In this document: one piece after another, positions 33,256 through 34,317 of the stretch
Numbering within the stretch: the first letter of the stretch is position 1
How the letters are laid out: the number at the start of each line of letters is the position of its first letter
Assembly (NCBI GenBank): GCA_904386005.1
Contig: CAJFKR010000023.1
Span: 1-34,317, forward strand
DNA: 34,317 nt
Origin: Candidatus Flemingiibacterium merdigallinarum
GTDB lineage: Bacteria > Bacillota > Clostridia > Oscillospirales > CAG-272
Direction of reading: 5' to 3'
Notes under the pieces: generated by a model
The model's database searches: none
What the model was told of the DNA's origin: nothing
What the model saw: only the letters and a program-made list of their open reading frames with translations
Program-made: the position numbers and the translations under genes

Positions 33256-34146
33256 ATGCAGAAATTCACCAAAAACCCCGCGAACCCGATCTACGGTGGA
33301 CCAGAGACCGGAACGCTGTTTGATGTGTATGTCCAGCGCTTGGATGGCAGGTACCGCATGGATTTCTCATGGCGTCCAAAGGGTTCGCTCGCAGTCGCGT
33401 TCTCAGACGACGGTATCAACTGGACTGAACCGAGAATCACCCTCGGTCGCAATTACGACAGCGGCTGGGAAGATCAGATCAATCGAAACTGTGTAATCAA
33501 GGTCGGCGGCAATTACAAAATGTGGTACACTGGACAGGCGCGCGGCTACAGCTTCATCGGCATAGCTGAAAGCGACGACGGGCTTGATTTCCACCGGAGC
33601 GATTCACAGCCGGTGCTGATTTCCGAACGGCACTGGGAGGGAATGTCGGTCATGAATCCCTGCGTACTATACGAATCTGGCATATACCGGATGTGGTACG
33701 CCGCCGGCGAGACCTACGAACCGAATGTCCTTGCATATGCAGAGAGCGGTGACGGCATCAACTGGCAGAAGTCACGGATAAACCCGATTATTGTCGCCGA
33801 CAAGCGGCACGAATACGAGCGCGACCGTGTCGGCGGCTGTCAAATACTTCCCCATCATGAGCTCGGATATCTGATGTTCTACATCGGCTACCGAGATATT
33901 CACACCGCTTGTATCTGTGTCGCGGCGTCGCCTGACGGAGTAACGCGCTGGAGGCGTTATCGCGGCAATCCGATCGCAGTGCCAACCGCGGGTATGTGGG
34001 ACGCAGATGCCTGCTACAAGCCGTCAGCGCTCTACGAGCCAGATCGTGGCTGTTGGCGGGTCTGGTACAATGGCAGACATGAGCATACTGAGTACATCGG
34101 TGAGATCAGCGCAGCCGGCGATTTTTGCGGTGACGATTTCGAATGA
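33256..34146 (+). CDS. Five-bladed beta-propeller glycosidase-like protein (GH130/GH43/GH32 fold)
   Basis: This is a probable cytoplasmic glycan-active protein with the five-bladed propeller shared by GH32, GH43 and GH130 families. The 296-aa product has no signal peptide. It shows repeated blade motifs: AVAFSDDGINWTEP, YKMWYTGQARGYSFIGIAES, YRMWYAAGETYEPNVLAYAE, YLMFYIGYRDIHTACICVA and WRVWYNGRHEHTEYIGEISA. Each pairs a W/F-Y strand with a SDDG-type or AES turn, typical of COG2152-like proteins. Candidate acidic residues are present, but a catalytic set cannot be assigned. GTGAGGTG lies 5 nt or so before the ATG, with a promoter at 33191-33219. It is a single gene followed by a terminator. 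Substrate and mechanism (hydrolase or phosphorylase) are unknown. Confidence 0.8.
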   Translation: MQKFTKNPANPIYGGPETGTLFDVYVQRLDGRYRMDFSWRPKGSLAVAFSDDGINWTEPRITLGRNYDSGWEDQINRNCVIKVGGNYKMWYTGQARGYSFIGIAESDDGLDFHRSDSQPVLISERHWEGMSVMNPCVLYESGIYRMWYAAGETYEPNVLAYAESGDGINWQKSRINPIIVADKRHEYERDRVGGCQILPHHELGYLMFYIGYRDIHTACICVAASPDGVTRWRRYRGNPIAVPTAGMWDADACYKPSALYEPDRGCWRVWYNGRHEHTEYIGEISAAGDFCGDDFE

Positions 34147-34214
34147 GGTTCGGCGGCACTGATTCGAGCATATCGTCTGTTATACCTCGAGCCAAGTAAA
34201 GCTGAAAACAAGTC

Positions 34215-34248
34215 AAGCGGCGTCTACTACTATACGGACGCCGCTTTT
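34215..34248 (+). terminator. Terminator after the propeller glycosidase gene
   Basis: A 10-bp perfect stem AAGCGGCGTC/GACGCCGCTT (34215-34224 with 34237-34246) has a 12-nt loop and a short T run. Confidence 0.82.
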
Positions 34249-34317
34249 CCACAATTTGACACAGCGACTGAGACCATTCTCTATAAGTTTTTATTATATA
34301 AATTTTGCAAAATGTAT

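Overview
The window looks like a chromosomal segment of a spore-forming, anaerobic, gut-type Clostridia (Bacillota). The evidence is a spoIIIA sporulation operon, lipoprotein sugar-binding proteins with calcium loops, clear AGGAGG-type ribosome sites and many near-consensus sigma-A promoters. Genes are moderately GC-rich and the spacers are strongly AT-rich. The genus cannot be told from the sequence alone; Oscillospirales-like is a guess.

Layout. (1) 1-3755: the 3' part of spoIIIA (spoIIIAD, AE, AF, AG, AH), whose products form the SpoIIIA channel between mother cell and forespore. A nested palindromic repeat sits just upstream of spoIIIAD. (2) 3859-5340: an orphan family 1 solute-binding lipoprotein. 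(3) 5687-8235: housekeeping genes yebC and argS on the minus strand. (4) 8343-9308: an A+T-rich, unrecognised winged-helix protein with its own strong promoter, possibly acquired. (5) 9541-11190: coaX (type III pantothenate kinase) followed by an ECF S component, probably a pantothenate salvage unit. (6) 11338-15080: a GH65-like glycosidase (minus) and a COG2509-type FAD protein (plus) with a terminated leader. (7) 15360-21665: two tandem paralogous solute-binding lipoproteins, a secreted protein of unknown function, another solute-binding protein on the minus strand, and a 109-codon in-frame chimera. The chimera joins the start of a solute-binding protein to the end of the unknown secreted protein and appears to be the scar of a deletion inside a duplicated gene pair. 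(8) 21864-24699: GH36 alpha-galactosidase and a small membrane protein. (9) 24917-31536: two large secreted subtilisin-family proteins, overlapping or nearly so. The first has an intact Asp/His/Ser triad; the second appears to have lost all three residues, the oxyanion Asn and the I9 propeptide. (10) 31537-33190: a decayed stretch with a 51-bp tandem repeat, an AraC-type regulator remnant and the last quarter of a uronate isomerase gene. (11) 33256-34146: a cytoplasmic five-bladed-propeller glycosidase or phosphorylase-like protein.

Biology. Outside sporulation and housekeeping, the theme is capture and breakdown of external polymers: surface sugar-binding lipoproteins, cytoplasmic glycosidases and a large secreted protease. 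No ABC permease or ATPase is encoded here, so the binding proteins must work with permeases elsewhere. The most unusual feature is the protease and pseudoprotease pair, both carrying in-frame short tandem repeats. Next is the fusion scar at 21336-21665, which keeps a full promoter, ribosome site, lipobox and terminator.
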